Source: Henricia sp. BOLD:AAB3569
Taxonomy: Eukaryota; Echinodermata; Asteroidea; Spinulosida; Echinasteridae
Length of the DNA stretch: 64,000 bases
Assembly: GCA_037783545.1 (NCBI GenBank)
Contig: JBBELK010000931.1
Span: forward strand, 118,195 to 182,194
Direction of reading: 5' to 3'
Position numbers and translations under genes: made by a program. Positions 20,552 to 33,105 of the stretch are shown here, one piece after another; the stretch's first letter is position 1; every line of letters begins with the position of its first letter. The notes below the pieces were generated by a model. It saw only the letters and a program-made list of their open reading frames with translations. It had not been told where the DNA came from and searched no databases.

Positions 20552-21781
20552 GCACAAGCAGATGCCGCTTTCGGGAAACATTGCGTCCGAAGTGGTCGCT
20601 ATTTTGGAACTGAAGGAATGTTCAGACAAACTTGAAATTTTGACTGCTTTAACAACTCTATATCCCAAACGTATTCTGCAAATTTCAGCAATTTCCCGTT
20701 TAAACCGACCGAGTTATCGTTGAATCTAGCAAAAACTCCCTGCCGTCACAGTTTTCGCTCAAGCAGATGCCGCTTTCGGGAAACATTGCGTCCGAAGTGG
20801 TCGCTATTTTGGAACTAAAGGAATGTCCAGACAAACTTGAAATCTTGCCTGCTTTAACAACTCTATATCCCAAACGTATTCTGCAAATTTCAGCAATTTC
20901 CCGTTTAAACCGTCCGAGTTATCGGTGAATCTAGCAAAAACTCCCTGCCGGCACAGTTTTCGCACAAGCAGACGCCGCTTTCCCGAAACATTCCATCTGA
21001 AGTGGTCGCTATTTTGGAACTGAAGGAATGTCCAGACAAACTTCAAATTGTGCCTGCTAAAACAACTCTATATCCCAAACGTATTCTGCAAATTTCAGCA
21101 ATTTCCCGTTTAAACCGACCGAGTTATCGTTGGATCTAGCAAAAACTCCCTGCCGTCACAGTTTTCGCACAAGCAGATGCCGCTTTCGGGAAACATTGCG
21201 TCCGAAGTGGTCGCTATTTTGGAACTGAAGGAATGTTCAGACAAACTTGAAATTTTGACTGCTTTAACAACTCTATATCCCAAACGTATTCTGCAAATTT
21301 CAGCAATTTCCCGTTTAAACCGACCGAGTTATCGTTGAATCTAGCAAAAACTCCCTGCCGTCACAGTTTTCGCTCAAGCAGATGCCGCTTTCGGGAAACA
21401 TTGCGTCCGAAGTGGTCGCAATTTTGGAACTGAAGGAATGTCCAGACAAACTTGAAATCTTGCCTGCTTTAACAACTCTATATCCCAAACGTATTCTGCA
21501 AATTTCAGCAATTTCCCGTTTAAACCGACCGAGTTATCCGTGAATCTAGCAAAAACTCCCTGCCGGCACAGTTTTCGCACAAGCAGACGCCGCTTTCCGG
21601 AAACATTCCATCTGAAGTGGTCGCTATTTTGGAACTGAAGGAATGTCCATACAAACTTCAAATTGTGCCTGCTAAAACAACTCTATATCCCAAACGTATT
21701 CTGCAAATTTCAGCAATTTCCCGTTTAAACCGACCGAGTTATCGTTGAATCAAGCAAAAACTCCCTGCCGTCACAGTTTTC

Positions 21782-24420
21782 GCTCAAGCAGATGCCGCTT
21801 TCGGGAAACATTGCGTCCGAAGTGGTCGCTATTTTGGAACTGAAGGAATGTTCAGACAAACTTGAAATGTTGACTGCTAAAACAACTCTATATCCCAAAC
21901 GTATTCTGCAAGTTTCAGCAATTTCCCGTTTAAACCGACCGAGTTATCGGTGAATCTAGCAAAAACTCCCTGCCGTCACAGTTTTCGCACAGCAGATGCC
22001 GCTTTCGGGAAACATTGCGTCCGAAGTGGTCGCTATTTTGGAACTGAAGGAATGTTCAGACACAACTTGAAATTTTGACTGGTTTAACAACTCTATATCC
22101 CAAACGTATTCTGCAAATTTCAGCAATTTCCAGTTTAAACCGACCGAGTTATCGTTGAATCTAGCAAAAACTCCCTGCCGTCACAGTTTTCGCTCAAGCA
22201 GATGCCGCTTCGGGAAACATTGCGTCCGAAGTGGTCGCTATTTTGGAACTGAAGGAATGTTCAGACAAACTTGAAATTTTGACTGCTTTAACAACTCTAT
22301 ATCCCAAACGTATTCTGCAAATTTCAGCAATTTCCCGTTTAAACCGACCGAGTTATCGTTGAATCAAGCAAAAACTCCCTGCCGTCACAGTTTTCGCTCA
22401 AGCAGATGCCGCTTTCGGGAAACATTGCGTCCGAAGTGGTCGCTATTTTGGAACTGAAGGAATGTTCAGACAAACTTGAAATTTTGACTGCTTTAACAAC
22501 TCTATATCCCAAACGTATTCTGCAAATTTCAGCAATTTCCCGTTTAAACCGACCGAGTTATCGTTGAATCTAGCAAAAACTCCCTGCCGTCACAGTTTTC
22601 GCTCAAGCAGATGCCGCTTTCGGGAAACATTGCGTCCGAAGTGGTCGCTATTTTGGAACTAAAGGAATGTCCAGACAAACTTGAAATCTTGCCTGCTTTA
22701 ACAACTCTATATCCCAAACGTATTCTGCAAATTTCAGCAATTTCCCGTTTAAACCGTCCGAGTTATCGGTGAATCTAGCAAAAACTCCCTGCCGGCACAG
22801 TTTTCGCACAAGCAGACGCCGCTTTCCCGAAACATTCCATCTGAAGTGGTCGCTATTTTGGAACTGAAGGAATGTCCAGACAAACTTCAAATTGTGCCTG
22901 CTAAAACAACTCTATATCCCAAACGTATTCTGCAAATTTCAGCAATTTCCCGTTTAAACCGACCGAGTTATCGTTGGATCTAGCAAAAACTCCCTGCCGG
23001 CACAGTTTTCGCACAAGCAGACGCCGCTTTCCGGAAACATTCCATTTGAAGTGGTCGCTATTTTGGAACTGAAGGAATGTCCATACAAACTTCAAATTGT
23101 GCCTGCTAAAACAACTCTATATCCCAAACGTATTCTGCAAATTTCAGCAATTTCCCGTTTAAACCGACCGAGTTATCGTTGAATCAAGCAAAAACTCCCT
23201 GCCGTCACAGTTTTCGCTCAAGCAGATGCCGCTTTCGGGAAACATTGCGTCCGAAGTGGTCGCTATTTTGGAACTGAAGGAATGTTCAGACAAACTTGAA
23301 ATGTAGACTGCTAAAACAACTCTATATCCCAAACGTATTCTGCAAGTTTCAGCAATTTCCCGTTTAAACCGACCGAGTTATCGGTGAATCTAGCAAAAAC
23401 TCCCTGCCGTCACAGTTTTCGCACAAGCAGATGCCGCTTTCGGGAAACATTGCGTCCGAAGTGGTCGCTATTTTGGAACTGAAGGAATGTTCAGACACAA
23501 CTTGAAATTTTGACTGCTTTAACAACTCTATATCCCAAACGTATTCTGCAAATTTCAGCAATTTCCAGTTTAAACCGACCGAGTTATCGTTGAATCTAGC
23601 AAAAACTCCCTGCCGTCACAGTTTTCGCTCAAGCAGATGCCGCTTTCGGGAAACATTGCGTCCGAAGTGGTCGCTATTTTGGAACTGAAGGAATGTTCAG
23701 ACAAACTTGAAATTTTGACTGCTTTAACAACTCTATATCCCAAACGTATTCTGCAAATTTCAGCAATTTCCAGTTTAAACCGACCGAGTTATCGTTGAAT
23801 CTAGCAAAAACTCCCTGCCGGCACAGTTTTCGCACAACCGGACGCCTCTTTCCGGAAACATTCCATCTGAAGTGGTCGCTATTTTGGAACAGAAGGAATG
23901 TTCAGACAAACTTGAAATTTTGACTGCTTTAACAACTCTATATCCCAAACGTATTCTGCAAATTTCAGCAATTTCCCGTTTAAACTGACCGAGTTATCGT
24001 CACAGTTTTCGCACAAGCAGATGCCGCTTTCGGGAAACATTGCGTCCGAAGTGGTCGCTATTTTGGAACTGAAGGAATGTTCAGACAAACTTGAAATGTT
24101 GACTGCTTTAACAACTCTATATCCCAAACGTATTCTGCAAATTTCAGCAATTTCCCGTTTAAACCGACCGAGTTATCGTTGAATCTAGCAAAAACTCCCT
24201 GCCGTCACAGTTTTCGCTCAAGCAGATGCCGCTTTCGGGAAACATTGCGTCCGAAGTGGTCACAATTTTGGAACTGAAGGAATGTCCAGACAAACTTGAA
24301 ATCTTGCCTGCTTTAACAACTCTATATCCCAAACGTAATCTGCAAATTTCAGCAATTTCCCGTTTAAACCGACCGAGTTATCGGTGAATCTAGCAAAAAC
24401 TCCCTGCCGGCACAGTTTTC
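21782..24420 (+). repeat. 13-mer tandem duplication, copy 1 (2639 bp)
   Basis: D' R O M J K C D E F G A B'. Lengths sum to 2639, the offset to the next copy. It merges R-O monomers of the complex core with the J-to-B' run of the 12-mer. Confidence 0.9.
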
Positions 24421-24625
24421 GCACAAGCAGACGCCGCTTTCGGGAAACATTGCGTCCGAAGTGGTCGCTATTTTGGAACTGAAGGAATGTTCAGACAAAC
24501 TTGAAATGTTGACTGCTAAAACAACTCTATATCCCAAACGTATTCTGCAAGTTTCAGCAATTTCCCGTTTAAACCGACCGAGTTATCGGTGAATCTAGCA
24601 AAAACTCCCTGCCGTCACAGTTTTC
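24421..24625 (+). repeat. Recombinant monomer C/D' (13-mer junction)
   Basis: Starts as C (gcac-aagcagacgcc, C at 24432) and switches to the D' pattern by cgggaaac (G at 24442). The crossover interval is therefore about 10 bp. This is the joint of the two 2639-bp tandem copies. Confidence 0.88.
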
Positions 24626-27059
24626 GCACAGCAGATGCCGCTTTCGGGAAACATTGCGTCCGAAGTGGTCGCTATTTTGGAACTGAAGGAATGTTCAGAC
24701 ACAACTTGAAATTTTGACTGGTTTAACAACTCTATATCCCAAACGTATTCTGCAAATTTCAGCAATTTCCAGTTTAAACCGACCGAGTTATCGTTGAATC
24801 TAGCAAAAACTCCCTGCCGTCACAGTTTTCGCTCAAGCAGATGCCGCTTCGGGAAACATTGCGTCCGAAGTGGTCGCTATTTTGGAACTGAAGGAATGTT
24901 CAGACAAACTTGAAATTTTGACTGCTTTAACAACTCTATATCCCAAACGTATTCTGCAAATTTCAGCAATTTCCCGTTTAAACCGACCGAGTTATCGTTG
25001 AATCAAGCAAAAACTCCCTGCCGTCACAGTTTTCGCTCAAGCAGATGCCGCTTTCGGGAAACATTGCGTCCGAAGTGGTCGCTATTTTGGAACTGAAGGA
25101 ATGTTCAGACAAACTTGAAATTTTGACTGCTTTAACAACTCTATATCCCAAACGTATTCTGCAAATTTCAGCAATTTCCCGTTTAAACCGACCGAGTTAT
25201 CGTTGAATCTAGCAAAAACTCCCTGCCGTCACAGTTTTCGCTCAAGCAGATGCCGCTTTCGGGAAACATTGCGTCCGAAGTGGTCGCTATTTTGGAACTA
25301 AAGGAATGTCCAGACAAACTTGAAATCTTGCCTGCTTTAACAACTCTATATCCCAAACGTATTCTGCAAATTTCAGCAATTTCCCGTTTAAACCGTCCGA
25401 GTTATCGGTGAATCTAGCAAAAACTCCCTGCCGGCACAGTTTTCGCACAAGCAGACGCCGCTTTCCCGAAACATTCCATCTGAAGTGGTCGCTATTTTGG
25501 AACTGAAGGAATGTCCAGACAAACTTCAAATTGTGCCTGCTAAAACAACTCTATATCCCAAACGTATTCTGCAAATTTCAGCAATTTCCCGTTTAAACCG
25601 ACCGAGTTATCGTTGGATCTAGCAAAAACTCCCTGCCGGCACAGTTTTCGCACAAGCAGACGCCGCTTTCCGGAAACATTCCATTTGAAGTGGTCGCTAT
25701 TTTGGAACTGAAGGAATGTCCATACAAACTTCAAATTGTGCCTGCTAAAACAACTCTATATCCCAAACGTATTCTGCAAATTTCAGCAATTTCCCGTTTA
25801 AACCGACCGAGTTATCGTTGAATCAAGCAAAAACTCCCTGCCGTCACAGTTTTCGCTCAAGCAGATGCCGCTTTCGGGAAACATTGCGTCCGAAGTGGTC
25901 GCTATTTTGGAACTGAAGGAATGTTCAGACAAACTTGAAATGTAGACTGCTAAAACAACTCTATATCCCAAACGTATTCTGCAAGTTTCAGCAATTTCCC
26001 GTTTAAACCGACCGAGTTATCGGTGAATCTAGCAAAAACTCCCTGCCGTCACAGTTTTCGCACAAGCAGATGCCGCTTTCGGGAAACATTGCGTCCGAAG
26101 TGGTCGCTATTTTGGAACTGAAGGAATGTTCAGACACAACTTGAAATTTTGACTGCTTTAACAACTCTATATCCCAAACGTATTCTGCAAATTTCAGCAA
26201 TTTCCAGTTTAAACCGACCGAGTTATCGTTGAATCTAGCAAAAACTCCCTGCCGTCACAGTTTTCGCTCAAGCAGATGCCGCTTTCGGGAAACATTGCGT
26301 CCGAAGTGGTCGCTATTTTGGAACTGAAGGAATGTTCAGACAAACTTGAAATTTTGACTGCTTTAACAACTCTATATCCCAAACGTATTCTGCAAATTTC
26401 AGCAATTTCCAGTTTAAACCGACCGAGTTATCGTTGAATCTAGCAAAAACTCCCTGCCGGCACAGTTTTCGCACAACCGGACGCCTCTTTCCGGAAACAT
26501 TCCATCTGAAGTGGTCGCTATTTTGGAACAGAAGGAATGTTCAGACAAACTTGAAATTTTGACTGCTTTAACAACTCTATATCCCAAACGTATTCTGCAA
26601 ATTTCAGCAATTTCCCGTTTAAACTGACCGAGTTATCGTCACAGTTTTCGCACAAGCAGATGCCGCTTTCGGGAAACATTGCGTCCGAAGTGGTCGCTAT
26701 TTTGGAACTGAAGGAATGTTCAGACAAACTTGAAATGTTGACTGCTTTAACAACTCTATATCCCAAACGTATTCTGCAAATTTCAGCAATTTCCCGTTTA
26801 AACCGACCGAGTTATCGTTGAATCTAGCAAAAACTCCCTGCCGTCACAGTTTTCGCTCAAGCAGATGCCGCTTTCGGGAAACATTGCGTCCGAAGTGGTC
26901 ACAATTTTGGAACTGAAGGAATGTCCAGACAAACTTGAAATCTTGCCTGCTTTAACAACTCTATATCCCAAACGTAATCTGCAAATTTCAGCAATTTCCC
27001 GTTTAAACCGACCGAGTTATCGGTGAATCTAGCAAAAACTCCCTGCCGGCACAGTTTTC
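24421..27059 (+). repeat. 13-mer tandem duplication, copy 2 (2639 bp)
   Basis: C/D' R O M J K C D E F G A B'. Only the first about 12-20 bp differ (C-type), marking the crossover. Confidence 0.9.
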
Positions 27060-29492
27060 GCACAAGCAGACGCCGCTTTCCGGAAACATTCCATTTGAAG
27101 TGGTCGCTATTTTGGAACTGAAGGAATGTCCATACAAACTTCAAATTGTGCCTGCTAAAACAACTCTATATCCCAAACATATTCTGCAAATTTCAGCAAT
27201 TTCCCGTTTAAACCGACCGAGTTATCGTTGAATCAAGCAAAAACTCCCTGCCGTCACAGTTTTCGCTCAAGCAGATGCCGCTTTCGGGAAACATTGCGTC
27301 CGAAGTGGTCGCTATTTTGGAACTGAAGGAATGTTCAGACAAACTTGAAATTTTGACTGCTTTAACAACTCTATATCCCAAACGTATTCTGCAAATTTCA
27401 GCAATTTCCCGTTTAAACTGACCGAGTTATCGTCACAGTTTTCGCACAAGCAGATGCCGCTTTCGGGAAACATTGCGTCCGAAGTGGTCGCTATTTTGGA
27501 ACTGAAGGAATGTTCAGACAAACTTGAAATTTTGACTGCTTTAACAACTCTATATCCCAAACGTATTCTGCAAATTTCAGCAATTTCCCGTTTAAACCGA
27601 CCGAGTTATCGTTGAATCTAGCAAAAACTCCCTGCCGTCACAGTTTTCGCTCAAGCAGATGCCGCTTTCGGGAAACATTGCGTCCGAAGTGGTCGCTATT
27701 TTGGAACTAAAGGAATGTCCAGACAAACTTGAAATCTTGCCTGCTTTAACAACTCTATATCCCAAACGTATTCTGCAAATTTCAGCAATTTCCCGTTTAA
27801 ACCGTCCGAGTTATCGGTGAATCTAGCAAAAACTCCCTGCCGGCACAGTTTTCGCACAAGCAGACGCCGCTTTCCCGAAACATTCCATCTGAAGTGGTCG
27901 CTATTTTGGAACTGAAGGAATGTCCAGACAAACTTCAAATTGTGCCTGCTAAAACAACTCTATATCCCAAACGTATTCTGCAAATTTCAGCAATTTCCCG
28001 TTTAAACCGACCGAGTTATCGTTGGATCTAGCAAAAACTCCCTGCCGGCACAGTTTTCGCACAAGCAGACGCCGCTTTCCGGAAACATTCCATTTGAAGT
28101 GGTCGCTATTTTGGAACTGAAGGAATGTCCATACAAACTTCAAATTGTGCCTGCTAAAACAACTCTATATCCCAAACGTATTCTGCAAATTTCAGCAATT
28201 TCCCGTTTAAACCGACCGAGTTATCGTTGAATCAAGCAAAAACTCCCTGCCGTCACAGTTTTCGCTCAAGCAGATGCCGCTTTCGGGAAACATTGCGTCC
28301 GAAGTGGTCGCTATTTTGGAACTGAAGGAATGTTCAGACAAACTTGAAATTTTGACTGCTTTAACAACTCTATATCCCAAACGTATTCTGCAAATTTCAG
28401 CAATTTCCCGTTTAAACCGACCGAGTTATCGTTGAATCAAGCAAAACTCCCTGCCGTCACAGTTTTCGCTCAAGCAGATGCCGCTTTCGGGAAACATTGC
28501 GTCCGAAGTGGTCGCTATTTTGGAACTGAAGGAATGTTCAGACAAACTTGAAATTTTGACTGCTTTAACAACTCTATATCCCAAACGTATTCTGCAAATT
28601 TCAGCAATTTCCCGTTTAAACCGACCGAGTTATCGTTGAATCTAGCAAAAACTCCCTGCCGTCACAGTTTTCGCTCAAGCAGATGCCGCTTTCGGGAAAA
28701 ATTGCGTCCGAAGTGGTCGCTATTTTGGAACTGAAGGAATGTCCATACAAACTTGAAATTGTGCCTGCTAAAACAACTCTATATCCCAAACGTATTCTGC
28801 AAATTTCAGCAATTTCCAGTTTAAACCGACCGAGTTATCGTTGAATCTAGCAAAAACTCCCTGCCGGCACAGTTTTCGCTCAAGCAGATGCCGCTTCGGG
28901 AAACATTGCGTCCGAAGTGGTCGCTATTTTGGAACTGAAGGAATGTTCAGACAAACTTGAAATTTTGACTGCTTTAACAACTCTATATCCCAAACGTATT
29001 CTGCAAATTTCAGCAATTTCCCGTTTAAACCGACCGAGTTATCGTTGAATCAAGCAAAAACTCCCTGCCGTCACAGTTTTCGCTCAAGCAGATGCCGCTT
29101 TCGGGAAACATTGCGTCCGAAGTGGTCGCTATTTTGGAACTGAAGGAATGTTCAGACAAACTTGAAATGTTGACTGCTAAAAGAACTCTATATCCCAAAC
29201 GTATTCTGCAAGTTTCAGCAATTTCCCGTTTAAACCGACTGAGTTATCGGTGAATCTAGCAAAAACTCCCTGCCGTCACAGTTTTCGCACAAGCAGATGC
29301 CGCTTTCGGGAAACATTGCGTCCGAAGTGGTCGCTATTTTGGAACTGAAGGAATGTTCAGACACAACTTGAAATTTTGACTGCTTTAACAACTCTATATC
29401 CCAAACGTATTCTGCAAATTTCAGCAATTTCCAGTTTAAACCGACCGAGTTATCGTTGAATCTAGCAAAAACTCCCTGCCGTCACAGTTTTC
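25240..29492 (+). repeat. 21-mer HOR copy 3 (4253 bp)
   Basis: J K C D E F G A B' C' H I J K C L M N O P E, overlapping the end of the 2639-bp copy 2. It lies 12349 bp from 21-mer copy 2 and is continued by the same Q R S P E G I B C'' run. Confidence 0.9.
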
Positions 29493-31310
29493 GCACAACC
29501 GGACGCCTCTTTCCGGAAACATTCCATCTGAAGTGGTCGCTATTTTGGAACAGAAGGAATGTTCAGACAAACTTGAAATTTTGACTGCTTTAACAACTCT
29601 ATATCCCAAACGTATTCTGCAAGTTTCAGCAATTTCCCGTTTAAACCGACCGAGTTATCGGTGAATCTAGCAAAAACTCCCTGGCGTCACAGTTTTTGCA
29701 CAGCAGATGCCGCTTTCGGGAAACATTGCGTCCGAAGTGGTCGCTATTTTGGAACTGAAGGAATGTTCAGACACAACTTGAAATTTTGACTGCTTTAACA
29801 ACTCTATATCCCAAACGTATTCTGCAAATTTCAGCAATTTCCAGTTTAAACCGACCGAGTTATCGTTGAATCTAGCAAAAACTCCCTGCCGTCACAGTTT
29901 TCGCTCAAGCAGATGCCGCTTCGGGAAACATTGCGTCCGAAGTGGTCGCTATTTTGGAACTGAAGGAATGTTCAGACAAACTTGAAATTTTGACTGCTTT
30001 AACAACTCTATATCCCAAACGTATTCTGCAAATTTCAGCAATTTCCCGTTTAAACCGACCGAGTTATCGTTGAATCAAGCAAAACTCCCTGCCGTCACAG
30101 TTTTCGCTCAAGCAGATGCCGCTTTCGGGAAACATTGCGTCCGAAGTGGTCGCTATTTTGGAACTGAAGGAATGTTCAGACAAACTTGAAATGTTGACTG
30201 CTAAAAGAACTCTATATCCCAAACGTATTCTGCAAGTTTCAGCAATTTCCCGTTTAAACCGACTGAGTTATCGGTGAATCTAGCAAAAACTCCCTGCCGT
30301 CACAGTTTTCGCACAAGCAGATGCCGCTTTCGGGAAACATTGCGTCCGAAGTGGTCGCTATTTTGGAACTGAAGGAATGTTCAGACACAACTTGAAATTT
30401 TGACTGCTTTAACAACTCTATATCCCAAACGTATTCTGCAAATTTCAGCAATTTCCAGTTTAAACCGACCGAGTTATCGTTGAATCTAGCAAAAACTCCC
30501 TGCCGTCACAGTTTTCGCACAACCGGACGCCTCTTTCCGGAAACATTCCATCTGAAGTGGTCGCTATTTTGGAACAGAAGGAATGTTCAGACAAACTTGA
30601 AATTTTGACTGCTTTAACAACTCTATATCCCAAACGTATTCTGCAAATTTCAGCAATTTCCCGTTTAAACTGACCGAGTTATCGTCACAGTTTTCGCACA
30701 AGCAGATGCCGCTTTCGGGAAACATTGCGTCCGAAGTGGTCGCTATTTTGGAACTGAAGGAATGTTCAGACAAACTTGAAATTTTGACTGCTTTAACAAC
30801 TCTATATCCCAAACGTATTCTGCAAATTTCAGCAATTTCCCGTTTAAACCGACCGAGTTATCGTTGAATCTAGCAAAAACTCCCTGCCGTCACAGTTTTC
30901 GCTCAAGCAGATGCCGCTTTCGGGAAACATTGCGTCCGAAGTGGTCGCAATTTTGGAACTGAAGGAATGTCCAGACAAACTTGAAATCTTGCCTGCTTTA
31001 ACAACTCTATATCCCAAACGTATTCTGCAAATTTCAGCAATTTCCCGTTTAAACCGACCGAGTTATCGGTGAATCTAGCAAAAACTCCCTGCCGGCACAG
31101 TTTTCGCACAAGCAGACGCCGCTTTCCGGAAACATTCCATTCGAAGTGGTCGCTATTTTGGAACTGAAGGAATGTCCATACAAACTTCAAATTGTGCCTG
31201 CTAAAACAACTCTATATCCCAAACGTATTCTGCAAATTTCAGCAATTTCCCGTTTAAACCGACCGAGTTATCGTTGAATCAAGCAAAAACTCCCTGCCGT
31301 CACAGTTTTC
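29493..31310 (+). repeat. Block: Q R S P E G I B C'' (second copy)
   Basis: Repeats 17144-18961. The run C L M N O P E Q R S P E G I B C'' occurs again at 36769-40020, an offset of 8710 bp. Confidence 0.88.
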
Positions 31311-31515
31311 GCACAAGCAGATGCCGCTTTCGGGAAACATTGCGTCCGAAGTGGTCGCTATTTTGGAACTGAAGGAATGTTCAGACAAACTTGAAATTTT
31401 GACTGCTTTAACAACTCTATATCCCAAACGTATTCTGCAAATTTCAGCAATTTCCAGTTTAAACCGACTGAGTTATCGTTGAATCTAGCAAAAACTCCCT
31501 GCCGGCACAGTTTTC
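31311..31515 (+). repeat. Recombinant monomer I/F'
   Basis: I-type start (gcac) and an F'-type end (ttccag, ccgactgag, ccggcac), then G. The same chimera is at 40021-40225 and 42636-42840, so it arose once and was copied with its surroundings. Confidence 0.82.
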
Positions 31516-31899
31516 GCACAACCGGACGCCTCTTTCCGGAAACATTCCATCTGAAGTGGTCGCTATTTTGGAACAGAAGGAATGTTCAGACAAACTTGAA
31601 ATTTTGACTGCTTTAACAACTCTATATCCCAAACGTATTCTGCAAATTTCAGCAATTTCCCGTTTAAACTGACCGAGTTATCGTCACAGTTTTCGCACAA
31701 GCAGATGCCGCTTTCGGGAAACATTGCGTCCGAAGTGGTCGCTATTTTGGAACTGAAGGAATGTTCAGACAAACTTGAAATGTTGACTGCTTTAACAACT
31801 CTATATCCCAAACGTATTCTGCAAATTTCAGCAATTTCCCGTTTAAACCGACCGAGTTATCGTTGAATCTAGCAAAAACTCCCTGCCGTCACAGTTTTC
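31311..31899 (+). repeat. Block: I/F' G A
   Basis: A three-monomer linker. It is repeated at 40021-40609 and 42636-43224, inside the 2615-bp units. Confidence 0.85.
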
Positions 31900-32899
31900 G
31901 CTCAAGCAGATGCCGCTTTCGGGAAACATTGCGTCCGAAGTGGTCGCAATTTTGGAACTGAAGGAATGTCCAGACAAACTTGAAATCTTGCCTGCTTTAA
32001 CAACTCTATATCCCAAACGTATTCTGCAAATTTCAGCAATTTCCCGTTTAAACCGACCGAGTTATCGGTGAATCTAGCAAAAACTCCCTGCCGGCACAGT
32101 TTTCGCACAAGCAGACGCCGCTTTCCGGAAACATTCCATTTGAAGTGGTCGCTATTTTGGAACTGAAGGAATGTCCATACAAACTTCAAATTGTGCCTGC
32201 TAAAACAACTCTATATCCCAAACGTATTCTGCAAATTTCAGCAATTTCCCGTTTAAACCGACCGAGTTATCGTTGAATCAAGCAAAAACTCCCTGCCGTC
32301 ACAGTTTTCGCTCAAGCAGATGCCGCTTTCGGGAAACATTGCGTCCGAAGTGGTCGCTATTTTGGAACTGAAGGAATGTTCAGACAAACTTGAAATGTAG
32401 ACTGCTAAAACAACTCTATATCCCAAACGTATTCTGCAAGTTTCAGCAATTTCCCGTTTAAACCGACCGAGTTATCGGTGAATCTAGCAAAAACTCCCTG
32501 CCGTCACAGTTTTCGCACAAGCAGATGCCGCTTTCGGGAAACATTGCGTCCGAAGTGGTCGCTATTTTGGAACTGAAGGAATGTTCAGACACAACTTGAA
32601 ATTTTGACTGCTTTAACAACTCTATATCCCAAACGTATTCTGCAAATTTCAGCAATTTCCAGTTTAAACCGACCGAGTTATCGTTGAATCTAGCAAAAAC
32701 TCCCTGCCGTCACAGTTTTCGCACAACCGGACGCCTCTTTCCGGAAACATTCCATCTGAAGTGGTCGCTATTTTGGAACAGAAGGAATGTTCAGACAAAC
32801 TTGAAATTTTGACTGCTTTAACAACTCTATATCCCAAACGTATTCTGCAAATTTCAGCAATTTCCCGTTTAAACTGACCGAGTTATCGTCACAGTTTTC

Positions 32900-33105
32900 G
32901 CACAAGCAGATGCCGCTTTCGGGAAACATTGCGTCCGAAGTGGTCGCTATTTTGGAACTGAAGGAATGTTCAGACACAACTTGAAATCTTGCCTGCTTTA
33001 ACAACTCTATATCCCAAACGTATTCTGCAAATTTCAGCAATTTCCCGTTTAAACCGTCCGAGTTATCGGTGAATCTAGCAAAAACTCCCTGCCGGCACAG
33101 TTTTC
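32900..33105 (+). repeat. Recombinant monomer E/J, second form
   Basis: cagacacaac at 32971-32980 is followed at once by the J-type gaaatcttgcctg (C at 32988), so the switch is within about 8 bp. It differs from the 821-1026 chimera, so E/J recombination happened at least twice. A copy is at 36358-36563. Confidence 0.85.

Larger units (their letters stand above)
19372..21781 (+). repeat. Block: D E U F' G' A/H I J K I B C'''
   Basis: Twelve monomers with several rare marks: gaatgaatg in G', ttgacttct in A/H, a ccgtcac end on K, and atccgtgaat in B (near 21537-21546). The same marks in the same order recur at 52935-55344. Confidence 0.87.
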
